From Candidatus Merdenecus merdavium (GTDB taxonomy: Bacteria > Bacillota > Clostridia > Lachnospirales > Lachnospiraceae), in contig DVLR01000238.1 of NCBI GenBank assembly GCA_018715425.1, forward strand, positions 1 through 7,236: a DNA stretch of 7,236 bases. The letters run 5' to 3'. The notes beneath the pieces were generated by a model. The model was given only the letters and a program-made list of their open reading frames with translations, was not told the DNA's origin and made no database searches. The position numbers and the translations under genes were made by a program. This document shows, piece by piece, positions 6,501-7,236 of this stretch (positions are counted from its first letter, which is position 1; each line of letters begins with the position of its first letter).

Positions 6501-7236
6501 AGATATTGGAAAATATTATAATCCTGGATCTATAAATGAAATGTGTCTCTTTGATAATTTTAATCTTAAAGTAGATGCAGGAGATTTTATTTCAGTCGTA
6601 GGAAGCAATGGATCTGGTAAAACGTCTATGTTAAACATTATTTGCGGTAGTATCGACATTGATTATGGAAATATTATTTTAGATGATCATGATATCACTA
6701 CTAGAAAAGAGTTTAAAAGACAAAAGAATATTGGGCGTGTGTACCAAAATCCTGCTCTAGGCACTTGTCCTAGTATGACTATTTTAGAAAACATGTCCTT
6801 GGCATCAAACAAAGGAAAGTCATTTGGATTAGGACGTGGTGTAAATAAGAAGAAAATAAATGAATTTAGAGAATTATTGACACAGCTAAATTTAGGACTG
6901 GAAGATAAATTAGATGTAAAAGTAGGATCTCTTTCAGGAGGCCAAAGGCAGGCTGTAGCGCTCCTAATGACAACCATGACACCAATCGAATTCTTGATTT
7001 TAGATGAACATACGGCAGCATTAGATCCCAAGACAGCAGAAATTATTATGGAACTGACAGATAAGATTGTAAGAGAGAAAAACTTAACTACGATTATGGT
7101 AACCCATAATTTACGCTATGCTGTTGAATATGGAAATCGATTGGTGATGATGCATCAAGGTAAAGCAATATTAGATGTCAAAGGAGAGAAAAAGCAGGAA
7201 ACTAGTGTCGATCAAGTTCTTCAATTATTCAATGAA
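6487..7236 (+). CDS. trpZ: Tryptophan ABC transporter ATP-binding protein (TrpZ type), 3' end beyond the window
   Basis: The cytoplasmic ATPase of the importer. The frame stays open for 250 codons to the window edge. Relatives in COG1101 are about 250-265 residues, so only the last few codons are probably missing. In order: Walker A GSNGSGKT (39-46), Q-loop Gln87 in VYQNP, ABC signature LSGGQ (149-153), Walker B FLILDEH with Asp173 and catalytic Glu174, D-loop ALDP (178-181), and switch His207 in VTHN. All ATP-hydrolysis residues are present. The residue after the Walker B Glu is His rather than the usual Pro (LDEHTAALDP), a trait I associate with this subfamily. The start is set by AAGGTGA at 6474-6480, inside trpY and six bases before the ATG, and the 14-base overlap with trpY suggests coupled translation. 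No tryptophan occurs in the visible part. Confidence 0.93.
   Translation, partial: MLELRDIGKYYNPGSINEMCLFDNFNLKVDAGDFISVVGSNGSGKTSMLNIICGSIDIDYGNIILDDHDITTRKEFKRQKNIGRVYQNPALGTCPSMTILENMSLASNKGKSFGLGRGVNKKKINEFRELLTQLNLGLEDKLDVKVGSLSGGQRQAVALLMTTMTPIEFLILDEHTAALDPKTAEIIMELTDKIVREKNLTTIMVTHNLRYAVEYGNRLVMMHQGKAILDVKGEKKQETSVDQVLQLFNE

Noticed and set aside
6687..7031. Minus-strand open frame inside trpZ
   Set aside because: The plus strand of this stretch encodes the Q-loop, ABC signature and Walker B motifs of an ABC ATPase, so the reverse frame is a by-product.

Overview
The window is A+T-rich DNA with strong Shine-Dalgarno sites, sigma-A-type promoters spaced at 17 bp, a T-box riboswitch and a two-domain MsrA-MsrB protein. 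Together these point to a low-GC Gram-positive bacterium, most likely an anaerobic member of the Clostridia. The assignment rests on gene content and sequence style only. Every gene I can support is on the + strand.

Layout. From 53 to 1937 lie a fused methionine sulfoxide reductase (msrAB) and an EamA/DMT-type ten-helix membrane transporter. They are 64 bases apart with no terminator visible between them, so they may be co-transcribed. From 1938 to 3518 is a self-contained enolase unit: an extended -10 promoter, a leader with a perfect stem-loop, eno, and an intrinsic terminator. From 3568 to 4046 is a small gene with its own promoter, encoding an unrecognised membrane protein with a C-terminal four-cysteine zinc ribbon. 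From 4091 to the window end is a tryptophan-responsive transport operon. A promoter drives a complete T-box leader with UGG specifier, antiterminator and competing terminator. This is followed by a lipoprotein substrate-binding protein (trpX), a permease (trpY) and an ATPase (trpZ). trpZ runs off the window end, probably only a few codons short.

How the genes work together. In the last operon, uncharged tRNA-Trp should read the UGG specifier and stabilise the antiterminator, so the uptake system is made when tryptophan is scarce. The three transporter proteins contain only two tryptophans in 913 visible residues, which suits proteins made during that starvation. The other units have separate housekeeping roles: repair of oxidised methionine, export or uptake of an unknown small molecule, and glycolysis.

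I see no CRISPR array, tRNA or rRNA gene, insertion sequence, prophage or defence gene, and no clearly new multi-gene system. The items most worth a second look are the non-canonical discriminator-pairing base of the Trp T-box, the tryptophan depletion of its operon, and the unassigned zinc-ribbon membrane protein.
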